Part shown: positions 56,206 through 63,973 of the stretch, one piece after another
Layout of the letters: each line of letters begins with the position of its first letter
How positions within the stretch are numbered: the first letter of the stretch is position 1
Assembly (NCBI RefSeq): GCF_000024425.1
Contig: NC_013946.1
Span: forward strand, 434,001 to 498,000
Direction of reading: 5' to 3'
Length of the DNA stretch: 64,000 nt
Origin: Meiothermus ruber DSM 1279
GTDB lineage: Bacteria > Deinococcota > Deinococci > Deinococcales > Thermaceae
The notes under the pieces: model-generated
Told to the model about the DNA's origin: nothing
The model's database searches: none
What the model saw: the letters and a program-made list of their open reading frames with translations, nothing else
Program-made: the position numbers and the translations under genes

Positions 56206-56416
56206 GGTGTTCCGGTCGTATCGGGGCCTGGGTGAATGGTTTGTGCGCCAGCCGAATATTCACACCTTCCAGGCGGTGCACCGCGCTGAGGACGGCAGGG
56301 AAACGGTGATCGGAAGCTACGCCAGCTTTGACGAGGCTTTCTGGGCGGCGGATCGGGCAGCGGATGAGGCCCACCAGGAGTTCGTTGGGGAAGCGGAGGA
56401 TGGCCTGCCGTTCTAG
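56168..56416 (+). CDS. Unknown element protein (82 residues)
   Basis: TTG 56168 has a strong AAGGAGGT seven bases before it; ATG 56189 lies within and has none, so I prefer the TTG. The sequence has SYRGLGEWFVRQPNIHTFQAVHRAED, then an acidic helix, as in small proteins that handle nucleic acids or bind partners. No family recognised. A terminator follows. Confidence 0.5.
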   Translation: MILKLNGMIGEREVFRSYRGLGEWFVRQPNIHTFQAVHRAEDGRETVIGSYASFDEAFWAADRAADEAHQEFVGEAEDGLPF

Positions 56417-56452
56417 CGGGCGATCCTAAGATAACGTCGCAACAAGCTGAGG

Positions 56453-56483
56453 CCGCCCCGGGAGGCCGGGCGGTTCATTTTTT
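56453..56483 (+). terminator. Intrinsic terminator of the 55515-56416 unit
   Basis: CCGCCC (56453-56458)/GGGCGG (56468-56473), then TTCATTTTTT. Confidence 0.75.
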
Positions 56484-56526
56484 GGTGACAGAGTGTGTTG
56501 GCATTCTCGGTAACAGGATGTTGTCA

Positions 56527-56532
56527 TATAAT
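56527..56532 (+). promoter_or_regulatory. -10 box of the VirB9-like gene (leaderless type)
   Basis: Perfect TATAAT, 6 bases before the ATG at 56539; no ribosome site. Confidence 0.6.
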
Positions 56533-56538
56533 GCCTGT

Positions 56539-57357
56539 ATGAAGGTAATAAGTTATTGCAAACAACTGGCCCTGGTGTTCATGCTGCTCACGCCGCTGGC
56601 GATGGGCCAGTCGGTGCTCAAGACCTACTACGCCGATGACCTCACGCGGGTTCCGGGGGTGATCGAGGTCAGCCCCGGCTTTACCACGGTGCTGGACTTC
56701 TGGGACACGGTGAGCACCCTGGCCTCGGCCAAGGGCGAGCTTCTGCGGGTGGAGAGCGCCGGGCCGCGCATCCTGGTTTCGGCCACCCAGAAGGCCGGGC
56801 AGACCGACCTGGTGGTGGAGGTGGCCGGGCGCACCCTGCTTTTCACCCTCAAGATCGGGCCGGGGGTGGGGCCCCGGCGCTATGTGATCGAGCTTTCCCG
56901 GCGCAGCAGCGTGAGCGCACCGGCGAGCGCCTACGTCCCACCGGCGAGCCCGGCCCCGAGCAGCCCGGCCCCGCAGGCCGCACAGCCGCCGCAGAGCGCA
57001 CCTCTGAACCCGGAGGCGGTGCGGTTTACCACCACCGCCCAGGTGCCCTCGGATGGGAAGGGCACGGTGACGATCTTCTTCACCCTGGAGAACCGGGGAA
57101 ACCGCACGCTGGCGGCGGACCCCGGAAGGCTGGTGATCACCCAGGGCGGCAACCGGCTCTCCTACAGCCTCAAGCGAGAGCCTCTGAAGACCCTGGTCAA
57201 CCCCGGTGAGGCCCTTTCGGGCCTCATCACGCTGGAGGGGGCCCGGGCCGGGGAGATCGGGCTGGAGTGGGGGTTGGTGGAGATCGGCAGCGGGCGGCAA
57301 TTCGCCCTCAAGCGCTCGGTGATGGCGGGTACGCGGATCGAGCTCGAGGGGCGATGA
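56539..57357 (+). CDS. Exported protein, possible VirB9/TrbG-like T4SS component
   Basis: A 272-residue protein. Signal peptide (1-23, ending AMGQ), then an N-terminal beta domain (VIEVSPGFTTVLDFWDTV, RILVSATQKAGQTDLVVEVAGRTLLFTLKIG) with the pattern of VirB9/CagX and pilus N-domains, a Pro/Ala/Ser-rich linker (about 137-165), and a second beta domain. VirB9 proteins line the outer part of conjugation channels. The assignment rests on pattern only and is tentative. The 3' end overlaps the next gene (ATGA). Confidence 0.5.
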   Translation: MKVISYCKQLALVFMLLTPLAMGQSVLKTYYADDLTRVPGVIEVSPGFTTVLDFWDTVSTLASAKGELLRVESAGPRILVSATQKAGQTDLVVEVAGRTLLFTLKIGPGVGPRRYVIELSRRSSVSAPASAYVPPASPAPSSPAPQAAQPPQSAPLNPEAVRFTTTAQVPSDGKGTVTIFFTLENRGNRTLAADPGRLVITQGGNRLSYSLKREPLKTLVNPGEALSGLITLEGARAGEIGLEWGLVEIGSGRQFALKRSVMAGTRIELEGR

Positions 57358-57920
57358 GTCTGGCCGAGAAGCACCGGCGGTTCATCTGTAGTCTCCACCT
57401 ACGAGGGCCGATGCTGGTGGAGGAGGTGCTTGAGCGAATACCTCGCGCCACCTTCTACGATCTGGTCAAGCGGAAGTATCTGGTGATAGTCCCTACGGTC
57501 ATTGGCCGGGCGGTGGTGGTGGGCCCCAGGGGGCGGGTCGAAGTGCTCTCCATGACCCGCTTCTACCGCCCCAGGGCCACGGCGGTGGCGGATGCGGTGC
57601 TCTTGCGGCGGGCGATTCGGATTGCCGAGCGGGAGGGCTGGCGCTTCGTGGGGCGAAACCCCCGGGGGCGGATCGCCTTCATGGGCCGCAACGGGGAGCG
57701 GCTCATGCTGATTGCCAGCTTGCGGGCGTACAGCACCCGCAGCCTCAGAAACACCCTCAAGCGCATGGGATGGTACAGCCGCAGGAAGCAGGGAGAGGCC
57801 GAGGGGGTGCGGGTGTACCACCCCTACCCCAGGCGGTTTGACCGGATGGTGAAGGAGGGGGGGCTGGAGGTGAGGGCGCTGAGCGAAATCTTGCCCCCGG
57901 ATGTGGATGCTGAGGAGTAA
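57354..57920 (+). CDS. Unknown element protein with repeated C-terminal module
   Basis: A 188-residue protein, start ATG overlapping the previous stop. The N-terminus resembles a winged helix (RGPMLVEEVLERIPRATFYDLVKRKYL). From residue about 105 (RGRIAFMGRNGERLMLI, then AYSTRSLRNTLKRMGWYSR) the sequence recurs at 60216-60455. The Arg-rich, aromatic C-terminal part suggests nucleic-acid binding (inference). Family unknown. Confidence 0.55.
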   Translation: MSLAEKHRRFICSLHLRGPMLVEEVLERIPRATFYDLVKRKYLVIVPTVIGRAVVVGPRGRVEVLSMTRFYRPRATAVADAVLLRRAIRIAEREGWRFVGRNPRGRIAFMGRNGERLMLIASLRAYSTRSLRNTLKRMGWYSRRKQGEAEGVRVYHPYPRRFDRMVKEGGLEVRALSEILPPDVDAEE

Positions 57921-57937
57921 GGGAGGGGTAAGAGCAG

Positions 57938-57978
57938 GCAAAAAAGAACCCCCCAGAGAAAAGGATCGTCTCTGAGGA
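57938..57978 (-). terminator. Terminator of the 85-residue gene, first copy of a recurrent element
   Basis: Minus strand: CAGAGA/TCTCTG stem, then GGGGGGTTCTTTTTTGC. The same GCAAAAAAGAAC element occurs at 59403 and 60472. Confidence 0.6.
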
Positions 57979-57994
57979 GAAGAAGGACTGAGGG

Positions 57995-58252
57995 CTACTC
58001 AGCTACTCGGCCTAGAAACCAACCTCTAGCGGTTGGGATGAGAATCTCATCGCCCGGGAGGAACTCGTGTTCCTCCACTATTACCGGCTCGATGGCGGAG
58101 ACGCTCACTTCCTCTGCAAGGTCGGCGGTGGAGCGGTCAAAGATCGCTCCACGATCCAGCAGTTTCCTGCCAGCGCTGTCGCTGAGGTCGGTAAATCTGA
58201 TGACCTTTACACCCCTGGCGTTGAGCAGCCTGAACGTGGTAACCTTGTACAC
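57995..58252 (-). CDS. Unknown element protein (85 residues)
   Basis: GTG 58252 with AAAGGA before it. It has a beta-rich small domain: VTTFRLLNARGVKVIRF, then LLDRGAIFDRSTADLAEEVS and LPGDEILIPTARGWFLGRV. It lies antiparallel between two plus-strand units. No family known. Confidence 0.5.
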   Translation of the reverse strand: MYKVTTFRLLNARGVKVIRFTDLSDSAGRKLLDRGAIFDRSTADLAEEVSVSAIEPVIVEEHEFLPGDEILIPTARGWFLGRVAE

Positions 58253-58266
58253 GCAGTTTCCTTTCC

Positions 58267-58312
58267 GACGAAGAGGCCCGGGCCGCCAAGCACAGGGTCT
58301 CTTCGTCTTTTT
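58267..58312 (+). terminator. Terminator-like hairpin in the divergent gap
   Basis: A 13-bp stem GACGAAGAGGCCC (58267-58279)/GGGTCTCTTCGTC (58295-58307, one G-U), then TTTTT. It is directed to the plus strand, in the 5' leader of the minus-strand gene. Confidence 0.65.
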
Positions 58313-58438
58313 GGACAAGAGACCTGTTGCCGATGTGCCTGGGCCGGGTCTTGCGGAGAGAACCCGTTCCAAGGTCACGCTTTCAAGGTACGCTGAGGCA
58401 ATCCCTCGCCTATCATGGTAAGAGGAGGAGGAAAGGCA

Positions 58439-58729
58439 ATGCAAGTTGCGGATAAGGTGGTGCTGGTAACCCTGTACCCTGACCGGCCCATGAGCGGGGC
58501 CGAGGCCGAGGAGTGGGCGGCGGGCAGGCTGCAAGCGCAGCTTCCGCTCGAGGCGTTTGAGGATGGGAAGCCCCTGCCGCCGGTGGCGGTGGTGCAGGAG
58601 GGACAGACGGTAGGCTTCCTGGAAGGGGCAAGGCTCCTGACGGATACCCACGCAGGGTTGCGGCTGGTAGGGGTCGCGGGCCGGTGGGAGGGACAGAACG
58701 TGAGCGGGATGATCAACCTGGATGGCTAG
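58439..58729 (+). CDS. Unknown element protein (96 residues)
   Basis: ATG 58439 after AGGAGGAAAGG. A small protein with a VADKVVLVTLYP strand, an acidic helix (GAEAEEWAAGRLQAQL) and LTDTHAGLRLVGVAGRW. The first six codons and the ribosome site recur at 59435. It overlaps the next gene by 8 bases. Family unknown. Confidence 0.5.
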   Translation: MQVADKVVLVTLYPDRPMSGAEAEEWAAGRLQAQLPLEAFEDGKPLPPVAVVQEGQTVGFLEGARLLTDTHAGLRLVGVAGRWEGQNVSGMINLDG

Positions 58730-59393
58730 AGGGGAGCTAGACCAGCTTCACAACCACGCCCTCAACGAGGGGGTGAAGATGATGGGTGAGCGGTACGGCC
58801 TCGAGGCGGCGGACGGGGCCATCATCCGCCCCACCCTCGAGGCGGCGATGGAGGTGCTGCCCCTACCGCACCAACGTTTCGTACAGGAGCACCTGGACTA
58901 CTACCGGCGGCGTTTTTCGGTCATGGAAAAGGAAGGGGCAGAGGCGGTGCTGGTGGTGTGGAGCCTGGAAGAGCCGCTGGTTCGGATGATGGGCCTGGGC
59001 CAGATGCCTGACCTCGTGCGGCTCCCCTGGGTCGGGAGCCGGCCCCTGCGGAAAGACTTCCGGGATGCGCCGGTGCTCACGCGGCAGGAGGCCCTGCGAC
59101 AGATTGCCCATATCCTGCAAGCAGAGGGCTTTACCCCACAGGAGGAGCCGGTGCTGCTGCCCCCTGAATCCGACCAATTGGCAGTCGAGGTAGCGGCCCG
59201 GCTGCGGCTGGTGGCCGAGGGGCGGAGCCTGGAAGACACCGCCCGGCTGCTGGTGGAGCGTAACCGGGCCCGCTGGGAGCAGGAGGGGGAGGCCCCGCAG
59301 GCGGTGGCAGTGGTGGACGTGGGAGGCCCCCTCCCGGTGATGCTGGCCTTTGACGATCCCCGCCCCCTCGTGTGGGGAGGGGCGGTGGCATAG
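58722..59393 (+). CDS. Unknown element protein, paralogue A
   Basis: A 223-residue protein closely related to the one at 60934. Conserved blocks: PHQRF-QEHLDYYRRR, VVWSLEEPLV, RLPWV-RPL, HIL-AEG-TP-EEP-LLPPE, and AVAVVDVGGP-PVMLAFDDPRPLVW at the end. It is soluble, acidic, and has no motif that I can tie to a catalytic family. Two copies within 2.2 kb suggest selection for dosage or variation. Confidence 0.6.
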   Translation: MARGELDQLHNHALNEGVKMMGERYGLEAADGAIIRPTLEAAMEVLPLPHQRFVQEHLDYYRRRFSVMEKEGAEAVLVVWSLEEPLVRMMGLGQMPDLVRLPWVGSRPLRKDFRDAPVLTRQEALRQIAHILQAEGFTPQEEPVLLPPESDQLAVEVAARLRLVAEGRSLEDTARLLVERNRARWEQEGEAPQAVAVVDVGGPLPVMLAFDDPRPLVWGGAVA

Positions 59394-59402
59394 GCCTGCA
59401 CA

Positions 59403-59432
59403 GCAAAAAAGAACCCCCCGGAGAAGGAGGGG
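59403..59432. repeat. Second copy of the recurrent GCAAAAAAGAAC element
   Basis: GCAAAAAAGAACCCCCCGGAG at 59403-59423; no minus-strand gene lies to its right, so this copy may be a relic of the duplication. Confidence 0.5.
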
Positions 59433-59434
59433 CA

Positions 59435-59533
59435 ATGCAAGTTGCAAAGGATCTCAAGGCCAAGCTCTATCTGGCTGCCAGCCGGGCTGCTTTTCAAGAA
59501 CTACAGCAGATCAAAACACAACTGACCGCGTAA
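59435..59533 (+). CDS. 32-residue peptide
   Basis: ATG 59435 to TAA 59531-59533, 32 residues: MQVAKDLKAKLYLAASR, then AAFQELQQIKTQLTA. It would be one amphipathic helix. GAAGGAGGGG stands before the ATG. The first four codons are identical with those of the gene at 58439. It may be a cut-down copy of that gene or a real small protein. Confidence 0.5.
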   Translation: MQVAKDLKAKLYLAASRAAFQELQQIKTQLTA

Positions 59534-59560
59534 GGTGAGTTACTAAATAGGAGGAATACA

Positions 59561-60199
59561 GTGCGAGTGGCAGTGTTTCCCAGCTTCCTGACAGGTGACC
59601 AGATTGAAGCATGGCTCGCTCGAGGCGTCACGGCGGAACTTGACCGGGCCACTGTGAGCGACCCTTCTCCCAGGCCGGTGAGGCTGCCCGTTTATAAAGG
59701 CGAGGAGGCCGGGGGTGTTCTGGAAGGGCGGCTGGTAGGTCTTGAAGAAGGTGTCCTGGTTGTCGAAGGAACCTATGAAGGGCTGCCGGTGCGGGTGGCG
59801 GTATCCCGGGAGGAGATAGCCCGCCAGTTCGACCTGGAGGATACCCCACTCTACCTGTGGCGGCCCCTGCAACTTCCCGAGGCGGCGTGGGCAGCGTGGC
59901 AGGCCGACCTTGCGCGACTTGGCCTGCTGGACAGGGCCGGGCTTCTGGGGGCTGCCAAAGATGGCGGCCCGCTCTGCCGCGCCGAACCCACCCCGGAGAA
60001 CGCCTGGGTCTTCTGGCTGGCAGCCTGGCGGTTTGGAAGCCGGGTAGGGCTCGACCTGGGAATGCGGCAGGAACCCTTCGAGCGGGCTTTTGCCGCACTC
60101 AAAGAACGCCTGCCGGAGCTACCCGAAGCGCTGCTCGAGCGCAGCCGGGAGGCTCTGGGCTGGGGGAAGGAAGAGCTGCGGGAGCTTCGGGCAAAATAG
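59561..60199 (+). CDS. Unknown element protein (212 residues)
   Basis: GTG 59561 with AGGAGG eight bases before it. An N-terminal beta part (VAVFPSFLTGDQIEAWLARGV, GVLVVEGTYEGLPVRVAVSREE) then a helical half (QADLARLGLLDRAGLL, EPFERAFAALKERLPELP). Composition is like its neighbours. Directly at its end (60197) the partial copy of the 57354 gene begins, so this may be the edge of a duplication. Confidence 0.5.
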   Translation: MRVAVFPSFLTGDQIEAWLARGVTAELDRATVSDPSPRPVRLPVYKGEEAGGVLEGRLVGLEEGVLVVEGTYEGLPVRVAVSREEIARQFDLEDTPLYLWRPLQLPEAAWAAWQADLARLGLLDRAGLLGAAKDGGPLCRAEPTPENAWVFWLAAWRFGSRVGLDLGMRQEPFERAFAALKERLPELPEALLERSREALGWGKEELRELRAK

Positions 60200-60455
60200 G
60201 GGGCGCATCGCCTTCATGCGCCGGGACGGAGAACGGTTGATCCTGATAACGAGCTTGCGAGCGTACAGCACCCGCAGCCTCAAGAACACCCTCAAGCGCA
60301 TGGGATGGTACAGCCGAAGCAAGCAGGGTGAGGCGGAATGGGTGCGGGTCTACCACCCCTACCCGAAGCGGTTTGACCGGATGGAGCGGGAGGGGGGTCT
60401 GGAAGTAAGACCGGTGAGCGAAATCTTACCCCCGGAAGTTAATGGTGAGGAGTGA
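60199..60455 (+). pseudogene. Partial copy of the 57354 gene
   Basis: From GRIAFM onward the translation repeats residues about 105-188 of the 57354 protein with few changes (LITSLRAYSTRSLKNTLK). At nucleotide level a stretch of about 55 bases (57727-57780 and 60260-60313) has one or two differences. The N-terminal half is missing. An internal ATG at 60216 could still give 79 residues. Confidence 0.75.
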
Positions 60456-60471
60456 GGGGGGGCAAGAAAGG

Positions 60472-60516
60472 GCAAAAAAGAACCTCCCGAAGATAAGGAC
60501 TATCCTCGGAAGGGAA
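60472..60516 (-). terminator. Terminator of the 87-residue gene, third copy of the recurrent element
   Basis: Minus strand: CCGAGGATA/TATCTTCGG stem with a bulge, then GAGGTTCTTTTTTGC. Confidence 0.6.
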
Positions 60517-60527
60517 GGACGGACGAG

Positions 60528-60791
60528 CTAGGCCAGCATCAGCATCCAGCGAGAGTTCCGGCCAGGGCGCTCTGGCAGGGGCCAGGCAACGAGGTCGCCT
60601 GAGCGGACAGACTTCCCCACCTCACTCGCCTCGATGCCACAAAGGCGGAGGAAGGGCAGGACCCGGGGCGCTGCCTTGACCGGGTAGAGGCTGGTGAGGC
60701 TCAGAAGTTTTTCTTCGGTGCATACCTCAAAGAAGGTTAACTGAGCCCGCAGCTCCGCCGGGGGCTCTTCGGCAAGGATGACAAGGCGCAT
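60528..60791 (-). CDS. Unknown element protein (87 residues)
   Basis: ATG 60791 with AAAGGAG before it. It starts with MRLVILAEEPPAELRAQL, the middle has LPFLRLCGIEASEVGKSV and the end RSGDLVAWPLPERPG. It occupies the same place in the second gene block as the 85-residue gene in the first; similarity between the two is at best weak. Confidence 0.5.
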   Translation of the reverse strand: MRLVILAEEPPAELRAQLTFFEVCTEEKLLSLTSLYPVKAAPRVLPFLRLCGIEASEVGKSVRSGDLVAWPLPERPGRNSRWMLMLA

Positions 60792-60933
60792 TGTTGCTCC
60801 TTTCTTGCGCGAAAAGCTCCCCCTGGCCCAGGGAACCCTCGCGCGAAGGCGACGGATTCCCTGGAACGCCGGACGGCCAGAACCGGTTTTCAATGTGCTC
60901 GAGCTGACCCGCTCAAGTAAGATGATAGCAAAG

Positions 60934-61611
60934 ATGCGAGCAGAATTAACTGACCTCTTTGATCGCAGCCTGTCCAGCGGTGTGCGGATGGTGGCCGAGC
61001 GGTATGGGCTCGAGGCGGAAGCAGCAGACGGAGCCCTCACCCGGCCCACGCTGGAAGCTGCCCTGGAAGCAGTCCCCCCACCGCACCAACGCTTTATGCA
61101 GGAACATCTGGACTATTACCGGCGGCGTCTATCGGTACTGGAGAAGGAGAGGGCGGAAGCGGCGCTGGTGGTGTGGAGCCTGGAAGAGCCGCTGGTCTGG
61201 CTCACCGGTATAGTCGATATGCTCGAAGTGGAGCGCCTGCCGTGGGTGCGCGGCAGGCCCTTGAAGGAGGGCTTCAGGGATGCACCCCCCCTGCTCACGC
61301 CGGGCGAGACCCTGCGGCAGGTGGTGCACATACTGAAAGCCGAGGGCTATACCCCGCGAGAGGAACCGAGGCTGCTCCCCCCAGAACCCCATCGCCTGGT
61401 GGAGGTGGTGACGCCCCGGCTGCGGGTCATTGCCCAGGGGCGAACCCTCGAGGAGAGCGCCCGGCTGGTGGTGGAGCGGACCATGACCCGGTGGAAGGAG
61501 GAGGGGGAGTGCCCCCAGGCGGTAGCGGTCGTGGACGTGGGCGGCCCGATTCCGGTGATGCTGGCCTTTGACGATCCCCGCCCCCTGGTGTGGGCGGAGG
61601 CGGGGGCCTGA
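60934..61611 (+). CDS. Unknown element protein, paralogue B
   Basis: A 225-residue paralogue of the 58722 protein; nearly all conserved blocks are shared, so I use ATG 60934 to match its start (MRAELTDLFDRSLSSGVRM against MARGELDQLHNHALNEGVKM). ATG 60922 is four codons upstream. TAAGAT at 60918-60923 may be a -10. The last 25 residues are almost identical in both copies. Function unknown. Confidence 0.6.
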   Translation: MRAELTDLFDRSLSSGVRMVAERYGLEAEAADGALTRPTLEAALEAVPPPHQRFMQEHLDYYRRRLSVLEKERAEAALVVWSLEEPLVWLTGIVDMLEVERLPWVRGRPLKEGFRDAPPLLTPGETLRQVVHILKAEGYTPREEPRLLPPEPHRLVEVVTPRLRVIAQGRTLEESARLVVERTMTRWKEEGECPQAVAVVDVGGPIPVMLAFDDPRPLVWAEAGA

Positions 61612-61659
61612 ATCTTGCCCCCGCCCGCGTGACCCCAGGCTCCCGAAGGGGGCAAGGGA

Positions 61660-62247
61660 CTACCACCAGGGCGCAGCCAGCACGAACCGTCCATCCAGCC
61701 CGAAGGGGGCCAGCCTCTCCCGCAGGCTGGCGGCCTTCCTTTCCGTGGGAGCGCCCCAATACTGCCCCACGAAGCGCAGGGCAAAGGTCTGCACCTTGCG
61801 CTGGAGCAGGCCCAGGGAGTAGCTTCCCGCGTCGTATTCAATCGCAAAGGGGCCCAGCCTGCTGTACCAGTAGGCATCGGGTTGCTCACGGTAGTGGATG
61901 CGGTGGGTGTCGGTACGCCAGTCGCCCACCGCAGCCCCCAGGATGTGCCGCATCTCCCCCACCCCGGCCAGGTGGCGCAGCAGGGGCGGCCCCAGGCGGC
62001 TGACCCAGAGGTAAGGGGTGTAGAAGCGTACCTCCATAAGCCGGTTGGCGTGGTGCGAGGGGTTCAGCACCGCCCGCACTACGAAGAGGCCCATCTCGTG
62101 GGCCTCCTTCTCCGAGGGAACCACCCCGTAGTGACGCAACAACTGGCCCTCACTGAGGGCCAGGTCGCAGCGTATGGTGGTACGGATGCGCTCGAGGATC
62201 TCCCGGCGCTCACTTCCCCGTAGCGGCGTCTTGACCTGGAACAACAA
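61660..62247 (-). CDS. Unknown element protein (195 residues)
   Basis: TTG 62247 with GGAGGT about ten bases before it. Features: RGSERREILERIRTTIRCDLALS helix, VRAVLNPSHHANRLMEVRFY, HRIHYREQPDAYWYSRLGPFAIEYDAG. The last block resembles the pattern of phage or conjugative MobA-associated DNA-relaxation proteins, which I cannot confirm. It overlaps the VirB10-like gene by 38 bases and is probably co-translated with it. Confidence 0.55.
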   Translation of the reverse strand: MLFQVKTPLRGSERREILERIRTTIRCDLALSEGQLLRHYGVVPSEKEAHEMGLFVVRAVLNPSHHANRLMEVRFYTPYLWVSRLGPPLLRHLAGVGEMRHILGAAVGDWRTDTHRIHYREQPDAYWYSRLGPFAIEYDAGSYSLGLLQRKVQTFALRFVGQYWGAPTERKAASLRERLAPFGLDGRFVLAAPWW

Positions 62248-63958
62248 GGATCACCACCTCCGTTCCTTTCTCGGCCTGGGCGACCCGTACTACCGCCTTC
62301 TTGTCCTGCTGAAGGGCAAACAGGTTGGCCAGGCTTCCGGCCATGAATAGTTCGAGGGGGGGCGTTTGCGAGGACTGCGCCACACCCCCGCCCGGCAGCA
62401 CAGTCACGCTCTTGGCCTGGGAGGCGGCGGTGACGTAATCGCTCACCCCGCGCAACGACCCCCGGATCAGGTCGGCGGCGATGGAGGGGGCTTCCTCACG
62501 CACTTTAGCTGCCACCCCTAGCGTCCCCTCGGCGTCGAGGAGGGTTGCGCTGACCGCGTACTCCCGGCCATCCTTGATGACCCGGGTGAGCTTCCCCTTG
62601 AGGCGGCGGGTCTCATCCAGAGTGACCTCCCCCACCCAGGTCGAGCCGTCCTCGGCGTCTATCGCTACTGCCCCCGGCGTCCCCTCGGCGATGAGCACCC
62701 CCACCCCCAGGCGGCCCTTGAGGCGGGTGCCCAGGGTGTAGGGAGCCGCTGGAGGGGTGGCCGCAGCCGCCGGGGCGGAGGGCTGGGCCGGAGGGAAAGC
62801 CGGGGCCTGCGCCGGGAAGCCCGGCACCGAGGAGGGCGCAGCCGCGCTTGGAGGCGTCCCCACCGGGGCCTGGGCCTGGGGCCCTCCCACCAGGTAGAAG
62901 CTACCGCCCTGCCCGCCCTGGCCTTCCACCGAGCGCACCGCGAAGGTGGATTGGGTTTCCTTCTTGAGGGTCAGGCCGCCGCCGGGGGCGTTGCTGGCGC
63001 TGGCAGAGGCGGACGGCACCGGCTGGCCTTGCAGGCTCGCCGCCACATCCTCGGCCACGCTCCCGGTGATGGGGCGGGAGGAGGGCCCGGAGGCGGATGG
63101 AGCCGCCGGACGGCTCAGGGTGAGGGGCTGCGCTCCCTGGCTCCCCCCACCCGTGTAAAGGGTGAGGGGCTGGGACGACGCAGGGGTGGCGGTGTTGGTG
63201 TTGGAGCCGGTGGTGGGTGCGGTGGTGCTACCACCGGATGCAGGCTGTACCGCCCCAGGGCTGGCGGCGTAGAGGGTGAGAGGCTGGGGCGGGGCCGGTT
63301 GCGTTACGCCGCCGGTGGTTGAAGTACCCGTCGGAGGGGTGGAAGCCGGATACCCTGAAGGAGGGGGTGGCACCTCAGAGTAGCCCGAGGGAGGCGGGGG
63401 CACGCTGGAGGAGTCCGAGGCGGACGACTGAGCGTTCCCCTGAGCGTTCCCCGGCTCGCTTCCGGGAGCGGTGGGGCTGTCCTGGGCAGCGGTGCTCCCG
63501 GCCTGGGTCTGGGTGGTTTCCGGTGCGGAGGGAGCCTCTGGAGCGGGGGTCGGTTTGGGTGCGGTTGCCACCGGCAGCGGCAGGCCGCCCTGGGCGGCCT
63601 TGGTCTCCCGGGTGGAGAGGGCAAACCACAGGGAGGTGGCTACCACCAGGCCCAGAAAGCCCACCGCAATCTGCTTGGGGCGGGAGGGCACCCACTCCCC
63701 GGTGAGCTCGTCGTAGCGATCCAGCAGCCGGTGCTTGAGGGAGAGGAAGAAGCTACGTCGTGCCACCGCCCGGGCGGTCTCCTCTTCCGGGGTGGGCAGG
63801 TCGTCGAAGAGCACCCCCGACTCGAGCAGATCCGCCAGTTCAGGATTCTCTTTACGCAAGCGGAGCAGCAGTTCGTCGAAGGCCGGGTCGGTGGGCGGAG
63901 GGACTGGATTTTTCAGCGCAGCCTCCACCTGCTTTTTTACCTCTGGGTCAAGGCGCAT
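62210..63958 (-). CDS. VirB10/TrbI-like T4SS protein (tentative)
   Basis: 582 residues: a cytoplasmic N-terminus of 95, one TM helix (96-115), a Pro/Ser/Thr/Gly-rich stretch of about 300 residues with three QPLTL repeats, and a C-terminal domain (about 430-580; TLGTRLKGRLGVGVLIAEG, VTLDETRRLKGKLTRVIKDG, AADLIRGSLRGVSDYV). This architecture, one TM then a Pro-rich spacer then a beta-domain, is that of VirB10/TrbI, which spans the envelope in conjugation systems. TATAAT is 8 bases before the ATG, with no ribosome site. Confidence 0.6.
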   Translation of the reverse strand: MRLDPEVKKQVEAALKNPVPPPTDPAFDELLLRLRKENPELADLLESGVLFDDLPTPEEETARAVARRSFFLSLKHRLLDRYDELTGEWVPSRPKQIAVGFLGLVVATSLWFALSTRETKAAQGGLPLPVATAPKPTPAPEAPSAPETTQTQAGSTAAQDSPTAPGSEPGNAQGNAQSSASDSSSVPPPPSGYSEVPPPPSGYPASTPPTGTSTTGGVTQPAPPQPLTLYAASPGAVQPASGGSTTAPTTGSNTNTATPASSQPLTLYTGGGSQGAQPLTLSRPAAPSASGPSSRPITGSVAEDVAASLQGQPVPSASASASNAPGGGLTLKKETQSTFAVRSVEGQGGQGGSFYLVGGPQAQAPVGTPPSAAAPSSVPGFPAQAPAFPPAQPSAPAAAATPPAAPYTLGTRLKGRLGVGVLIAEGTPGAVAIDAEDGSTWVGEVTLDETRRLKGKLTRVIKDGREYAVSATLLDAEGTLGVAAKVREEAPSIAADLIRGSLRGVSDYVTAASQAKSVTVLPGGGVAQSSQTPPLELFMAGSLANLFALQQDKKAVVRVAQAEKGTEVVILVVPGQDAATGK

Positions 63959-63961
63959 ATG

Positions 63962-63973
63962 GTAATATTATAT
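63962..63973. promoter_or_regulatory. -10 region of the VirB10-like operon with operator-like sequence
   Basis: GTAATATTATAT agrees with the first eight or so bases of operators O1/O2, and contains the minus-strand TATAAT. GGTAATAA recurs 20 bases on. It may bind the element's repressor. Confidence 0.4.
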
